Shown one piece after another: positions 16,496 to 24,860 of a DNA stretch of 25,896 nucleotides. Position 1 is the stretch's first letter. Every line of letters starts with the position of its first letter. The DNA is from Bacteroides sp. CAG:1076 (GTDB lineage: Bacteria; Bacteroidota; Bacteroidia; Bacteroidales; Bacteroidaceae). Both the position numbers and the translations under genes were made by a program. The notes under the pieces were generated by a model, which did no database searches, was not told the origin of the DNA, and was given only the letters and a program-made list of their open reading frames with translations. The stretch spans positions 1-25,896 of the forward strand of contig HF993172.1 of NCBI GenBank assembly GCA_000436795.1, read 5' to 3'.

Positions 16496-17125
16496 ATGAA
16501 AATTAAACTTATTGCATTATCTTTGTGTTTATTCGCTGGTGTTAATTTGGCTAAGGCTCAGGAATCAAGCAAAAACTTCACGCCTTCTGAGAACAAGCAT
16601 GAGTTCCGCCTTTCGGTGAGTGACGGACTGACTCAGAGCACGGTGGACGTACTGGGCATCGGACTGGGTGACGCGATTACCGGAAGCAAGCGCAGCAACG
16701 AAAGCGCAAGCATGGTATACGGTCTGGGATACCGCTACACGCTGAACCGCTTCAAGGTGGGTGCCGACCTGGGATTCTCGCAGACAAGCAGCAAGCTGAC
16801 ACTGGCAGGCGAAACGGCTCCGTCTATCAAGGAAAAGGAACTGAACTTCCTGGTGTTGCCGACGGCAGAATTTACATACTTCAAGCGCAGACTGGTGGAA
16901 CTGTACGGTAGTGCTTCGGCAGGTATCAGCCTGAAACGTCACTCGGAAACAGGACTGACTGACATGGGCAAGAAAGCTGCACAGAAAGCTGACCTGAACA
17001 CTGCATTCGCTTACCAGGTGAACCCGATCGGCTTGAGAGTAGGTAACGACCGCATCGGTGGTTTCGTTGAAGCCGGACTGGGACACAAAGGATTCCTGAC
17101 AGCCGGTGTAAGTGTGAAATTTTAA
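16496..17125 (+). CDS. Small outer-membrane beta-barrel protein
   Basis: A 209-residue predicted outer-membrane protein. The signal peptide probably ends at AKA (residue 21), before QESSKNF. The mature part alternates hydrophobic and polar residues in about eight strands (MVYGLGYRYTL, FKVGADLGFSQ, LNFLVLPTAEFTYF, LVELYGSASAGISL, RIGGFVEAGLGH) and ends in VSVKF, the C-terminal aromatic signal for barrel insertion. This suggests an OmpX/OmpA-like eight-stranded porin-like domain (outer_membrane_beta-barrel family). The ECF sigma gene starts 27 bases after its stop with no terminator between, so it is likely part of the same transcript and a likely target of the sigma factor. Specific function unknown. 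Confidence 0.85.
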   Translation: MKIKLIALSLCLFAGVNLAKAQESSKNFTPSENKHEFRLSVSDGLTQSTVDVLGIGLGDAITGSKRSNESASMVYGLGYRYTLNRFKVGADLGFSQTSSKLTLAGETAPSIKEKELNFLVLPTAEFTYFKRRLVELYGSASAGISLKRHSETGLTDMGKKAAQKADLNTAFAYQVNPIGLRVGNDRIGGFVEAGLGHKGFLTAGVSVKF

Positions 17126-17152
17126 TTAACCTATAGAACGCGAACGCGATAC

Positions 17153-17713
17153 ATGAAAGCCTACAGAAAGGAAATATTCAAATCCCGATTTCAGGAGCAC
17201 TATCCGAGGCTGTGCTGCATAGCCTACGGATATGTTTCTGACAAGGAGGACGCGGAAGATATCGTGCAGGAGCTGTTCATCAGTGTATGGAACAAGGGGC
17301 TGGACAATCTGTCCGACCAGGAGTTTGCTGCCTACATGACTACTGCCGTGAAAAACAGCTGCATCTCGTTTCTGAGGAAACGGAGGGATGATGTAGTATC
17401 GATAGAAGAGTATCATCAGCCGGCAAGCCACATGACGGATGACGACAGTGACCCGGAAGGCAAGTCGCCGGAAGAGGTACTGGAAGCGGTACTTGCCATA
17501 CTGCCGCCCAAGTGCAGGGATATTTTCCTTATGGCTAAACTTCAGGGAATGAAGTATCGCGAAATAGCCGAAAAACTGAACCTATCGGAAAAAACCATCG
17601 AAAACCAGATGACAAAGGCTATCAAGATGCTGCGGACGTACGTGGCCGAACATGGTCTGACACTGGCTACGGTTGTGGTCATCATTTTATCAATCATCGT
17701 TTATTGTGAGTAG
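17153..17713 (+). CDS. ECF RNA polymerase sigma factor (sigma-70 family) with hydrophobic C-terminus
   Basis: A 186-residue sigma factor of the extracytoplasmic-function class. Region sigma2 spans residues about 10-75 (EDAEDIVQELFISVW is the usual polymerase- and -10-binding segment). Region sigma4 spans about 108-163, with helix-turn-helix LQGMKYREIAEKLNLSEKTIE. The two are joined by an acidic linker. Unusually, residues 169-184 (LTLATVVVIILSIIVY) form a hydrophobic tail long enough to contact or cross the membrane. The FecR gene starts 3 bases after its stop and the transducer follows, so it should be held by FecR until the transducer senses its ligand. Targets probably include this cassette itself. 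Confidence 0.95.
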   Translation: MKAYRKEIFKSRFQEHYPRLCCIAYGYVSDKEDAEDIVQELFISVWNKGLDNLSDQEFAAYMTTAVKNSCISFLRKRRDDVVSIEEYHQPASHMTDDDSDPEGKSPEEVLEAVLAILPPKCRDIFLMAKLQGMKYREIAEKLNLSEKTIENQMTKAIKMLRTYVAEHGLTLATVVVIILSIIVYCE

Positions 17714-17716
17714 AAT

Positions 17717-18685
17717 ATGGATTGCAAAGAGGATATAAATGAATTGCTTGCCAGGTATTTCGCCAAGGAGGAGCTGACCGGAACGCAACAGAAGGTTCTG
17801 GATGAATGGATTTCGGCCAACGCAGAGGAATTTGAACGCATGCAGAGGTTGATGAAGGCACCTGTAAAGATGCCGGACAAGATGGATTTCGACGCGGAAC
17901 AGGCGTGGAGAAAAGTGGAAGCCAGACTAGAAAACAAGTCTTTCTGGCTCGGAGTAAGACCTCACATTGCCATGGTTATTTCGGTGGCTGCCTGTGTGCT
18001 GTTTGTGGTGGCTATGGCCACAACGTATTTCCTGCACAGCCAGGAGGATGATTTCAAGGAGTATGCCAACGTGGGCACAAGGCTGAAGCAGGTGCTGCTG
18101 CCCGACAGCTCGGAGGTGATACTCTATCCTGAAGCAACGCTGGCATTCAACCCTTCGGACAAGGAAAAGGGAAGAATCGCACGACTGACCGGGAAGGCTT
18201 TCTTCCGCGTGAAGAGAATGCACGGAATGCCTTTCAGGGTGGAAACCGGCTTGCTGGATGTGGAGGTACTGGGAACATCGTTTCTGGTAAATGCAACAGA
18301 CGTGAAAAAGAGTGGCGTATTCGTCAAAACCGGAAGGGTACGGGTAAGCGACAGGGAAAATGACGTGGTTATTGTGGCCAACGAAAAAGTGGAATTGAAA
18401 GAAGGTAAGCTGAAAGTGGGGGTAATAGACAACCCGCAGCAGCTCTTCGGACAAGATAAATTAATGATGATTTTTGATAATACTCCCATACCGGAAGTGG
18501 TAAAGGAGATTGAACAGAAAACAGGAATACGGATAGAACTTGACAAAGGGCTGGAAAAGAATCTGGTAACAACCCGGATGGACAGCGAAAACGCTACGGA
18601 AATCGTACGTGAACTGGCATTCCTGTGCGGATGTAGTTACGAAACGCTGGAAGAAGGGACACACTACAGACTGTATAATGAGTAA
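17717..18685 (+). CDS. FecR-family anti-sigma factor
   Basis: A 322-residue inner-membrane anti-sigma factor. A cytoplasmic N-terminal part (residues 1-80) would bind the sigma factor. One membrane helix lies at about 84-107 (IAMVISVAACVLFVVAMATTYF). The periplasmic FecR domain is at about 115-215 (GTRLKQVLLPDSSEVILYPEA, GKAFFRVKR, VEVLGTSFLV), and a DUF4974-type domain is at about 248-320 (LMMIFDNTPIPEVVKEIEQK), which contacts the transducer's signalling domain. This domain order is standard for Bacteroides. It starts 3 bases after the sigma gene and overlaps the transducer start by 8 bases (ATGAGTAA), implying translational coupling. Confidence 0.96.
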   Translation: MDCKEDINELLARYFAKEELTGTQQKVLDEWISANAEEFERMQRLMKAPVKMPDKMDFDAEQAWRKVEARLENKSFWLGVRPHIAMVISVAACVLFVVAMATTYFLHSQEDDFKEYANVGTRLKQVLLPDSSEVILYPEATLAFNPSDKEKGRIARLTGKAFFRVKRMHGMPFRVETGLLDVEVLGTSFLVNATDVKKSGVFVKTGRVRVSDRENDVVIVANEKVELKEGKLKVGVIDNPQQLFGQDKLMMIFDNTPIPEVVKEIEQKTGIRIELDKGLEKNLVTTRMDSENATEIVRELAFLCGCSYETLEEGTHYRLYNE

Positions 18686-21116
18686 ACTGAAACTGTACCT
18701 CATACTGACAGTGGCTGTTGCTTTATGCGGAATGACCGGACTATACGGACAGGGTTCCAGACCGGCGCAAACGGTAGCAGAAGAAACGTTGCAAGTCAAC
18801 GCTTCTTCTGCTACTGTGCTTCAGTGGTTTCACCGGATAGAGCGGGAGAAGCGTATCGTGCTGTCGTACAATGCGTCGCTCATCGATCTGTCGAAGGTGA
18901 GAAAGGTGGAGAAAACGGGAACGATGACGGTAGCCGAACTGCTGGAGGTGGTGCTCGACGGATATGTGTTCAAGACGGACTTCATACCGCCGCGCAAGCT
19001 GGTGATACAGGTCCGAGAGAAAGAGAATTTCTACGTAAGCGGAACGGTGTTCGAGGAAGGCAGCAAGGAACGGCTTTACGGGGCTGTAGTAGCGCTGGAA
19101 GACAGCAAGGGTAAACAGTGGAACTGCATTTCCAATAACAACGGGGTGTTTAAGCTGTATGCACCGGAGGGTACCTACAAGCTCACGGTTTCGTACATGG
19201 GGTACAGCCCGTACAGCCGGCAGGTCAGAGTGGACAAGGACCGGTTTGTCACCGCACAACTGCAACCGTTGTCGTTCGAGATGGACGAGGTGACGGTGGA
19301 GTCGGACAAGCGGAGTGAGGAACTGGGGGAACTGACGCCCTCGAACATGCTTGCCTTCAGTGGCAACGATCTCTTTGCACAGATATGGATTCTGCCGGGG
19401 GTGACTTCATCGCTGGCGGGAAGCAACTTTCAGGTAGACGGCGGCAGTTCCGACGAGAACCAGTTTCTGCTGGACGGGGTGCCGGTGTTTCATCCGGGAC
19501 ACATCAACTCGCTGCTGCCGGTATTCAACGGCGATGCGGTGAAGAATATGGTGTTTCACAAGGGGTTCTTCGATACGCATCTGGAGGGAAGACTTTCGTC
19601 GGTGACGGAAGTGAACCTGAAGGAAGGCAACAAGCAGAAGCATGTGGGTACGCTTACGCTGGACATGCCGGCAGCCTCGGCTACGCTGGAGGGGCCCATT
19701 GTGAAGAACAAGCTGTCGTACATGGTGAGTGTGCGAAGAAGCTGGCTGGATTTCTTCGACCGGCTGTTTTCGGAAGACAACCGCCTGAACCATGCTTCGT
19801 ACGACTATAATGCCAAGCTGTCGTATTCGCTTTCGCCGGTAAGCTCACTCAATGTCATGGCGTACGGAGCGAGAGACGACTATCACCTGCCCTTGCTGAA
19901 TGAGAACGAAAGCACTTCGGTATTGCGCTGGGAAAATCAGGTATACCAGTTGGAGTATCATACGCAGGCGGGGAAGCTGAGCAACCGCACCTCGCTGTTC
20001 TACTCGTCGCACTCCAACCGGGCACGAAACGAAATGCTGGGCATAGACGGCGACGGATATGTGCGCAGCGGCATCCGCTCGGTCAACGTATCGACGGAGT
20101 TCGACTATACGTTCGAGAATATCTACCGCGCGCAGTGGGGAGCCAAGTACTCGCACGAGGTTTACGATATTGCTTCGTTCGACGGACAGACGGACATACG
20201 ACACGAGCCCATCAGCCAGGTTTCGCTCTTCTACGACAATCATGTGCGCATCACTCCCCGTCTGTCGGTGCAGATAGGCGTTCACGGAGTGGGCTACCTG
20301 CCCCGCAACCATCAGGCGTACTACAGCATCCAGCCGCGCATGTCGCTGAAGTATTTTCCGGGTGAAGAAGACCTGCTGTACCTCAATTTCTCGAAGATGG
20401 AGCAGTTCTATCACTGCCTGAGGCTGTTCAGTTGGGACATGCCTACCGATTTCCGCATGCCCAGCATCGACGGTTACAAGCCTCGCTCGTCGGAGCACTA
20501 CGAGGCAGGATGGAAGCATTTCCTGAACGACGGAATGCTGGAGGTATCGGCTTATTACAAGACACGGCGCAATGTGGTTGCCCTGCGTCCGGAAGTGTTC
20601 GTGGAAGACGGACAATGGGGAGAATATATCATGGTGGGTAAAGGCGACAGCTACGGAGCAAGGATGTACTTCTACAAGAACTGGAAGCGATGGAAGCTGC
20701 AACTGTCGTACACGTATGCCCGGAGCCGGGAATGGTTTGCCGAGCTGGCGGACAACGGCAAGATGCCCTCGCTGTACGACATACCGCACCAGTTGAATGC
20801 CGCCCTGTCGTACCAGTTGAACACCCGTTCGCTCTTCTCCGTGGGAGGCATGATGCGTTCGGGCAAGGTCATCGACCTGGACGAGAATTTCGATCCGCTG
20901 CCCGCCTCGGAGTTCAGGCAGCACCGCATGCCGATGAACTACCGGATAGACGTGGGCTATTCTTACCGGAAATCGTTTGGCGAGAAACTTCTGTCGCTGC
21001 GTTTCGGGCTGTACAACGTACTGGGCAATCCGCCCGAAGAAGATGTGCTGAACTTCTATTCCGTACACTGGAAGAGCAACTGCCTGCCCTATGCGGGAGT
21101 CAGTTTCCGCTTTTAG
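18678..21116 (+). CDS. TonB-dependent outer-membrane transducer with N-terminal signalling (STN) domain
   Basis: An 812-residue outer-membrane receptor that both transports a ligand and signals its presence to FecR. The ATG at 18678 overlaps the FecR stop and gives a clean signal peptide (KLYLILTVAVALCGMTGLYG). An in-frame start 69 bases upstream would bury it. Domains: STN signalling domain (about 38-112, LQVNASSATVLQWFHRIE, TMTVAELLEVVLDGY); carboxypeptidase-regulatory-like domain (about 118-200); plug (about 210-335, FLLDGVPVFHPGHINSLLP); and beta-barrel ending in VSFRF. It lacks the SusC-specific insertions and has no SusD partner, so its ligand is more likely a siderophore, cofactor, peptide or similar small compound than a glycan. 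A Fur-family gene is convergent 20 bases downstream, hinting at metal but not proving it. Confidence 0.94.
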   Translation: MSKLKLYLILTVAVALCGMTGLYGQGSRPAQTVAEETLQVNASSATVLQWFHRIEREKRIVLSYNASLIDLSKVRKVEKTGTMTVAELLEVVLDGYVFKTDFIPPRKLVIQVREKENFYVSGTVFEEGSKERLYGAVVALEDSKGKQWNCISNNNGVFKLYAPEGTYKLTVSYMGYSPYSRQVRVDKDRFVTAQLQPLSFEMDEVTVESDKRSEELGELTPSNMLAFSGNDLFAQIWILPGVTSSLAGSNFQVDGGSSDENQFLLDGVPVFHPGHINSLLPVFNGDAVKNMVFHKGFFDTHLEGRLSSVTEVNLKEGNKQKHVGTLTLDMPAASATLEGPIVKNKLSYMVSVRRSWLDFFDRLFSEDNRLNHASYDYNAKLSYSLSPVSSLNVMAYGARDDYHLPLLNENESTSVLRWENQVYQLEYHTQAGKLSNRTSLFYSSHSNRARNEMLGIDGDGYVRSGIRSVNVSTEFDYTFENIYRAQWGAKYSHEVYDIASFDGQTDIRHEPISQVSLFYDNHVRITPRLSVQIGVHGVGYLPRNHQAYYSIQPRMSLKYFPGEEDLLYLNFSKMEQFYHCLRLFSWDMPTDFRMPSIDGYKPRSSEHYEAGWKHFLNDGMLEVSAYYKTRRNVVALRPEVFVEDGQWGEYIMVGKGDSYGARMYFYKNWKRWKLQLSYTYARSREWFAELADNGKMPSLYDIPHQLNAALSYQLNTRSLFSVGGMMRSGKVIDLDENFDPLPASEFRQHRMPMNYRIDVGYSYRKSFGEKLLSLRFGLYNVLGNPPEEDVLNFYSVHWKSNCLPYAGVSFRF

Positions 21117-21136
21117 CACAGACGAAGGGTGCGCGT

Positions 21137-21565
21137 TCACTTCATGCGGGCGGCACACTCGCGGCACACCCCTTTCACCATGTAGTTGATGCTGTTCAGG
21201 CGGAACCCCTCGGGCAAGTCGATGACAGGGATATGGATGGAGCGGAAGCAGAACGTGCGGTGACACACCTCACAGTAAAAGTGCGTGTGCATGTCGTCGA
21301 CGCTGCATGTATCCTCGTCGGGACAGACCTCGTACTTCAGCGAGCCGCTACCGTCCTCGATGTCGTGCACCAGATGATGAGCCAGGAACAGGTTCAGCGT
21401 GCGGAAGATGGTAGAGCGGTCGACGGTGCCGAGCAGCGTTTCCAGCTCGACGAGTGACACGGCATACGAAGCCTCCATCATCGCTTTCAGTACCAGAATG
21501 CGCACGGCGGTAGGCTTCACTCCTTTCTTTTCCAATCTCTCGGCATAAAATTCGGTTGTTTCCAT
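21137..21565 (-). CDS. Fur-family metal-responsive transcriptional regulator
   Basis: A 142-residue DNA-binding protein of the Fur/Zur/PerR family. The N-terminal winged helix has recognition helix DRSTIFRTLNLF (residues 49-60). The C-terminal dimerisation domain has HTHFYCEVCHRTF with Cys98/Cys101 and a second pair Cys134/Cys137 (VCRECA), together the structural zinc site. DMHTHF supplies the regulatory-metal histidines. It is shorter and more Cys-rich than classical Fur; I cannot say whether it senses iron, zinc or peroxide. It is convergent with the TonB transducer and downstream of the DUF4251 gene on the same strand, with its own -7 box. Confidence 0.93.
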   Translation of the reverse strand: METTEFYAERLEKKGVKPTAVRILVLKAMMEASYAVSLVELETLLGTVDRSTIFRTLNLFLAHHLVHDIEDGSGSLKYEVCPDEDTCSVDDMHTHFYCEVCHRTFCFRSIHIPVIDLPEGFRLNSINYMVKGVCRECAARMK

Positions 21566-21596
21566 AACGTTTTTACTTTTCGGCTGTCTTTTCCGG

Positions 21597-21604
21597 CAAA
21601 GATA
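21597..21604 (-). promoter_or_regulatory. -7 box of the Fur-family gene
   Basis: TATCTTTG on the minus strand matches TAnnTTTG, 32 bases before the Fur ATG and just past the end of the DUF4251 gene (stop at 21613). No good -33 TTTG is visible at 19-21 bases, as any such box would lie inside the DUF4251 coding end. Confidence 0.5.
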
Positions 21605-21612
21605 AGCATTCC

Positions 21613-22104
21613 CTATTGCAACCCGGTTGCATCCAGACTGCCCGTGTAATGGATAGACTGACGGTTACGCATGGTGACATAGATATTCGACGAGCCGTCG
21701 TCGTATACGTCGACCGAGAACTTGAAATTATCTTCGCTGGTAGTAGCCTCGAACTCAATCCGGTAACGGTCTTTCTTCAGTTCGCTGGAATAATTCTCTA
21801 CCGGAGCCTTGAAGCGCAGCCCTTCTCCTCCCCCGTAAGGAATCTGATAAGCCCTGCCAAAGTACGGCAGACAGACATCCACGGAATCCTTCTTCATCTG
21901 AAGTCCGTAGGGGGTAGACAGCGGAATGCTCCGTCCGCTCATGGGATAAGCCATGTCGGCATCAATCTTGAAAGTACGGGCTTCCACCTGCTCGTCGACG
22001 TAAGCCTTGAGTGCCTCTTTCTTTTCCTCACGAGTCTGTGCACCCGACGTACCTGCCGCCAGCAGGAAGAGTGCGGAAACCATAACATATCGGAATGTTT
22101 TCAT
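21613..22104 (-). CDS. DUF4251 family secreted protein
   Basis: A 163-residue protein with a signal peptide (MKTFRYVMVSALFLLAAG, likely cleaved near SGA-Q) and the DUF4251 pattern. That pattern is a charged helix (EEKKEALKAYVDEQVEARTF), then DSVDVCLPYFGRAYQIPYGG and the C-terminal strands FKFSVDVYDDG and SNIYVTMRNRQSI. This family is widespread in Bacteroidota and its function is unknown to me. A strong Shine-Dalgarno-like AAAGGAGA lies 8-15 bases before the start. A terminator separates it from the upstream coiled-coil lipoprotein gene, so it has its own promoter. Confidence 0.85.
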   Translation of the reverse strand: MKTFRYVMVSALFLLAAGTSGAQTREEKKEALKAYVDEQVEARTFKIDADMAYPMSGRSIPLSTPYGLQMKKDSVDVCLPYFGRAYQIPYGGGEGLRFKAPVENYSSELKKDRYRIEFEATTSEDNFKFSVDVYDDGSSNIYVTMRNRQSIHYTGSLDATGLQ

Positions 22105-22153
22105 ATACGAATCTCCTTTCTGAAAAACTGTAGGTTGACCGGTGCAAGATAAA

Positions 22154-22203
22154 CAAAAAAAATCTGTTATCCATCTCCACGAGGAAGAATGAATAACAGA
22201 TTT
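22154..22203 (-). terminator. Rho-independent terminator of the Cbp1-like lipoprotein gene
   Basis: AAATCTGTTAT (22160-22170) is a perfect inverted repeat of ATAACAGATTT (22193-22203). On the minus strand the 11-bp stem with a 22-base loop is followed by a T-run (the A-run at 22155-22161 on plus). It starts 23 bases after the stop at 22227. Confidence 0.85.
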
Positions 22204-22226
22204 AATTTAAATTCAGTTATATAACA

Positions 22227-23081
22227 TTACCGAACCTGAATAACCAGGTAGCGAGATACGCTCCAGAACTGGTTAGGATTGGTAATCTTCAGAGTAATCT
22301 GTTCTTTGTCGTCTTTGGCAAGTTCGTAAGAACCGGCAGGGTGAGTAGTCAGCAAGGTAGCACGCTTAGAGTACAGCTTGATTTCCTTGTCCTTGCGGAT
22401 ATCGATTTCGGTGAAGTAGTCCTTATTGAACTCATCATCCTTCAGCACGTCGCCACGGTTCAGAATCTTCTGGTCTTTCAGTTCAGACTTGGTACCGAAT
22501 ACATACCATGCAGTGTTGAGAGCCTTGTCCTGAGCGGCAACAGTCTGAGCCTTCGCCTCATTTTCGGCAGTCAGTTGGTCAACGTTCTTGTTCAGGTCAG
22601 AAACAGCCTCATCGAGTTCGGCGATACGGATATTCTTAGAAGCCAGTTCAGCCTGCAAAGTTTCAATCTGGCGCTGTTTTTCTTCCAGTTGTGCAGTCAG
22701 GCTCTTGATAGCCTTCTTGAGCTGTGCCGACTGGTAGCTGCTGTTTTTGAGCTGTTTTTCCAGTTTGGCAATCTGTTCGCGGTTCGATTTCAGTTTCTCG
22801 CTGATAAACAAGATATCTTCCTTGATCTTGTCGGCGCTCGATTTGTTTTCGATAGCATCTCCCGTAAGGTCTACACGATTTTCAGCCTCGTTGATTTCGC
22901 GGAAACCTTCCTGGATTTCATTGAATGAACCCATTATTTCATCCAGTTCGGCATCACGGTTTGACAGCTCGACCATCAGTGAGTCGTTCTGGAGCTTCAA
23001 CGCATCTTTATTCTGACCGGAGTTGTTGCAAGAAGCAAGTACGGCCGCAGCACATAACGAAAATAAAACAACTTTCTTCAT
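22227..23081 (-). CDS. Coiled-coil surface lipoprotein, Cbp1-like (collagen-binding adhesin family)
   Basis: A 284-residue predicted lipoprotein with lipobox VLASC (Cys18). Residues about 28-190 are an almost unbroken heptad-rich coiled coil (EKLKSNREQIAKLEKQLKN, LTAQLEEKQRQIETLQAEL). A compact C-terminal domain follows (about 195-284, ALNTAWYVFGTKSELKDQ; QFWSVSRYLVIQVR). The layout and C-terminal motifs match what is annotated in Bacteroides as the Cbp1 family of collagen-binding glycoprotein adhesins; this identification is from memory. NDSLM at residues 32-36 carries D-S-L, which fits the Bacteroides O-glycosylation motif D(S/T)(A/I/L/V/M/T). The gene follows rsmI by 37 bases on the same strand and may be cotranscribed with it. 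Structural or adhesive roles are both possible. Confidence 0.8.
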   Translation of the reverse strand: MKKVVLFSLCAAAVLASCNNSGQNKDALKLQNDSLMVELSNRDAELDEIMGSFNEIQEGFREINEAENRVDLTGDAIENKSSADKIKEDILFISEKLKSNREQIAKLEKQLKNSSYQSAQLKKAIKSLTAQLEEKQRQIETLQAELASKNIRIAELDEAVSDLNKNVDQLTAENEAKAQTVAAQDKALNTAWYVFGTKSELKDQKILNRGDVLKDDEFNKDYFTEIDIRKDKEIKLYSKRATLLTTHPAGSYELAKDDKEQITLKITNPNQFWSVSRYLVIQVR

Positions 23082-23118
23082 AGTTTCTATCTGTTTAGAA
23101 TTTATAATTTATTCTTCA

Positions 23119-23793
23119 TTATTCCTCTTTACCCGCCAGTACGATGACAATCTCCCCTCTGGGCTCGGTAGCCGTGAAGTGTGCCACTACTTCCTGCAAG
23201 GTTCCTCTCACGCTTTCCTCGTGTATCTTGGAGATTTCGCGGCATACGGAAACCTTACGTTCGGGTCCGAACAGCTCGGCAAACTGCGTCAGCGTTTTCA
23301 CCAGCCGGTAAGGCGACTCGTAGAAAATCATCGTGCGTGTTTCTTCCGCCAGTGCATTCAGCCGCGTCATGCGTCCTTTCTTCTGCGGCAGGAAACCCTC
23401 GAAGCAGAAACGTTCGTCGGGCAGTCCCGAAGCCACCAGCGCCGGAACGAAAGCCGTCGCTCCCGGAAGACACTGTACCTCGATATCGTTTTTCACACAT
23501 TCGCGTACGATGAGAAAACCCGGATCGGAAATACCCGGCGTTCCTGCATCCGACACCAATGCGATAGTTTCTCCTGCCTTGAGCCGGTTGATAATTCCTT
23601 CCACCGCCTTGTGCTCATTGAATTTATGATATGACTGCATGGCATTCTTGATCTCGAAATGCTTGAGCAGAATGCCCGACGTGCGTGTATCTTCGGCCAG
23701 CACCAGATCGGCTTCCTTTAATATACGGATCGCGCGAAAGGTCATATCCTCCAAATTGCCTACAGGAGTAGGAACAACGTATAATCTTCCCAT
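23119..23793 (-). CDS. rsmI: 16S rRNA (cytidine(1402)-2'-O)-methyltransferase
   Basis: SAM-dependent methyltransferase that adds a 2'-O-methyl to C1402 in the 16S rRNA decoding centre. The 224-residue protein has the family motifs LYVVPTPVGNLEDMT at the N-terminus, LAEDTRTSG, SDAGTPGISDPG, LPGATAFVPALVASGLP, FYESPYR and REISKIHEE. I chose the ATG at 23793 (MGRLYVV); an ATG at 23805 would leave almost no 5' UTR after the -7 box and adds residues foreign to the family. It is shorter than the E. coli enzyme and ends after the catalytic domain, lacking the extra C-terminal helical domain, which is usual in Bacteroidota. Divergent from tdk. Confidence 0.95.
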   Translation of the reverse strand: MGRLYVVPTPVGNLEDMTFRAIRILKEADLVLAEDTRTSGILLKHFEIKNAMQSYHKFNEHKAVEGIINRLKAGETIALVSDAGTPGISDPGFLIVRECVKNDIEVQCLPGATAFVPALVASGLPDERFCFEGFLPQKKGRMTRLNALAEETRTMIFYESPYRLVKTLTQFAELFGPERKVSVCREISKIHEESVRGTLQEVVAHFTATEPRGEIVIVLAGKEE

Positions 23794-23817
23794 ACAATGT
23801 TTCAATTGTTAATTGAG

Positions 23818-23825
23818 CAAAGATA
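23818..23825 (-). promoter_or_regulatory. -7 box of rsmI
   Basis: TATCTTTG on the minus strand matches TAnnTTTG, 24 bases before the chosen rsmI ATG. No clear -33 box. The leader contains the near-palindrome CAATTGTTAATTG (23803-23815). Confidence 0.5.
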
Positions 23826-23941
23826 GAAAGTTTTTAAATCCACTAGTTAATCTGACTCAATATTTAACAGTTGTTGTATATTAAAATGCTTCAAAGCGGA
23901 AAAATCGGACAGAAGATAAGGCTAATTAGCATCACAAATTG

Positions 23942-23949
23942 TATTTTTG
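23942..23949 (+). promoter_or_regulatory. -7 box of tdk
   Basis: TATTTTTG fits TAnnTTTG and lies 17 bases before the tdk ATG at 23967, giving a very short leader. No clear -33 TTTG at the standard distance. Its position inside the longer open frame is a reason to reject the upstream start. Confidence 0.5.
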
Positions 23950-23966
23950 CACAAAATTTTAGACCA

Positions 23967-24563
23967 ATGGTTGTTTTTTCAGAAGATCATACGCATGAAA
24001 CGTGCCGCAGGGGAAGAATAGAAGTTGTCTGCGGTTCCATGTTTTCGGGCAAGACGGAAGAACTGATCCGCCGCCTGAAACGCGCCACCTTTGCCCGTCA
24101 GCGCGTGGAAATATTCAAACCTGCCATCGATACACGCTATTCGGAGCAGGAAGTGGTTTCGCACGACAACAATTCCATTCCGTCGACCCCGGTAGACTCG
24201 TCGGCAAGCATCCTGCTGTTCAGCTCGGAGATAGACGTGGTGGGCATAGACGAAGCTCAGTTTTTCGACGAAGGACTGGTCAGTGTATGTAACGAACTGG
24301 CAGAACGGGGCGTGAGAGTCATCATAGCCGGACTGGACATGGACTTTAAAGGAGTGCCCTTCGGTCCGATACCTGCTCTGTGTGCCATAGCCGACGAAGT
24401 GACAAAGGTGCATGCCATCTGTGTGAAATGCGGCGATCTGGCGTATATCTCGCACCGCACCGTAGCCAACGACAAGCGGGTGCTGCTGGGAGAAAAAGAG
24501 GAATACGAACCGCTGTGCAGATGCTGTTACCGCAAGGCTCTGGAAGAAGAAGGAAAGATTTAA
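23967..24563 (+). CDS. tdk: Thymidine kinase
   Basis: Cytosolic enzyme phosphorylating thymidine to dTMP in nucleotide salvage. The 198-residue protein starts MVVFSEDH, the conserved N-terminus of Bacteroides Tdk. It has P-loop GSMFSGKT (residues 23-30), [10 protein letters not shown], the Walker B/catalytic DEAQFF, the lasso/thymidine region ([22 protein letters not shown]) and zinc-binding pairs CVKCG and CRCCY. The open frame extends 96 bases upstream to 23871, but those residues ([10 protein letters not shown]...) overlap the promoter and do not resemble the family, so the start at 23967 is preferred. Divergent from rsmI. Confidence 0.97.
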   Translation: MVVFSEDHTHETCRRGRIEVVCGSMFSGKTEELIRRLKRATFARQRVEIFKPAIDTRYSEQEVVSHDNNSIPSTPVDSSASILLFSSEIDVVGIDEAQFFDEGLVSVCNELAERGVRVIIAGLDMDFKGVPFGPIPALCAIADEVTKVHAICVKCGDLAYISHRTVANDKRVLLGEKEEYEPLCRCCYRKALEEEGKI

Positions 24564-24703
24564 CATTTTCACATTTCCTTCCTTTCTGCCGGATTTCAGG
24601 AAGCTGCTTCGAAAAAGAGCAATTTCCATCACAAAGCAGACTTCTGATAATCAGAAATATACAAAATAAGATAAAAATTTATTCAAAAAAAGTCGTCGCA
24701 AAG

Positions 24704-24735
24704 TTTGGCAGTTTCATACAAAACACCTACCTTTG
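24704..24735 (+). promoter_or_regulatory. Promoter of tRNA-Lys
   Basis: -33 TTTG (24704-24707), 20-base spacer and -7 TACCTTTG (24728-24735), a full match to the Bacteroides primary-sigma consensus. The tRNA begins 36 bases after the -7 box. Confidence 0.9.
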
Positions 24736-24770
24736 CACTCGCAATCAGGAAATGACTGCAAAACAGGTTT

Positions 24771-24846
24771 GATTCGCTAGCTCAGCAGGTAGAGCACAAC
24801 ACTTTTAATGTTGGGGTCTTGGGTTCGAGCCCCAAGCGGATCACCA
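24771..24846 (+). tRNA. tRNA-Lys (anticodon TTT)
   Basis: Full cloverleaf with encoded CCA. Acceptor stem GATTCGC (24771-24777) pairs with GCGGATC (one G-T). The D arm contains TAGCTCAGCAGGTAGAGC. Anticodon stem CAACA/TGTTG has loop CTTTTAA and anticodon TTT at 24804-24806. The T arm is TTGGGTTCGAGCCCCAA, with one non-Watson-Crick end pair. Discriminator A precedes CCA (24844-24846). Confidence 0.98.
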
Positions 24847-24860
24847 AAAGCAACATTACA

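Noticed and set aside
18609..18677. Upstream extension of the TonB transducer
   Set aside because: It would put 23 Trp/His/Lys-rich residues before a perfect signal peptide; the ATG at 18678 overlapping the FecR stop is the usual arrangement.
19845..21266. 473-codon minus-strand open frame across the transducer's barrel
   Set aside because: It overlaps both the transducer gene and the Fur gene and is His/Arg/Val-rich, as expected from antisense of this GC-rich coding region.
23871..23966. Upstream extension of tdk
   Set aside because: It crosses the -7 box and encodes residues unlike any thymidine kinase; family members begin with MVxFSEDH.
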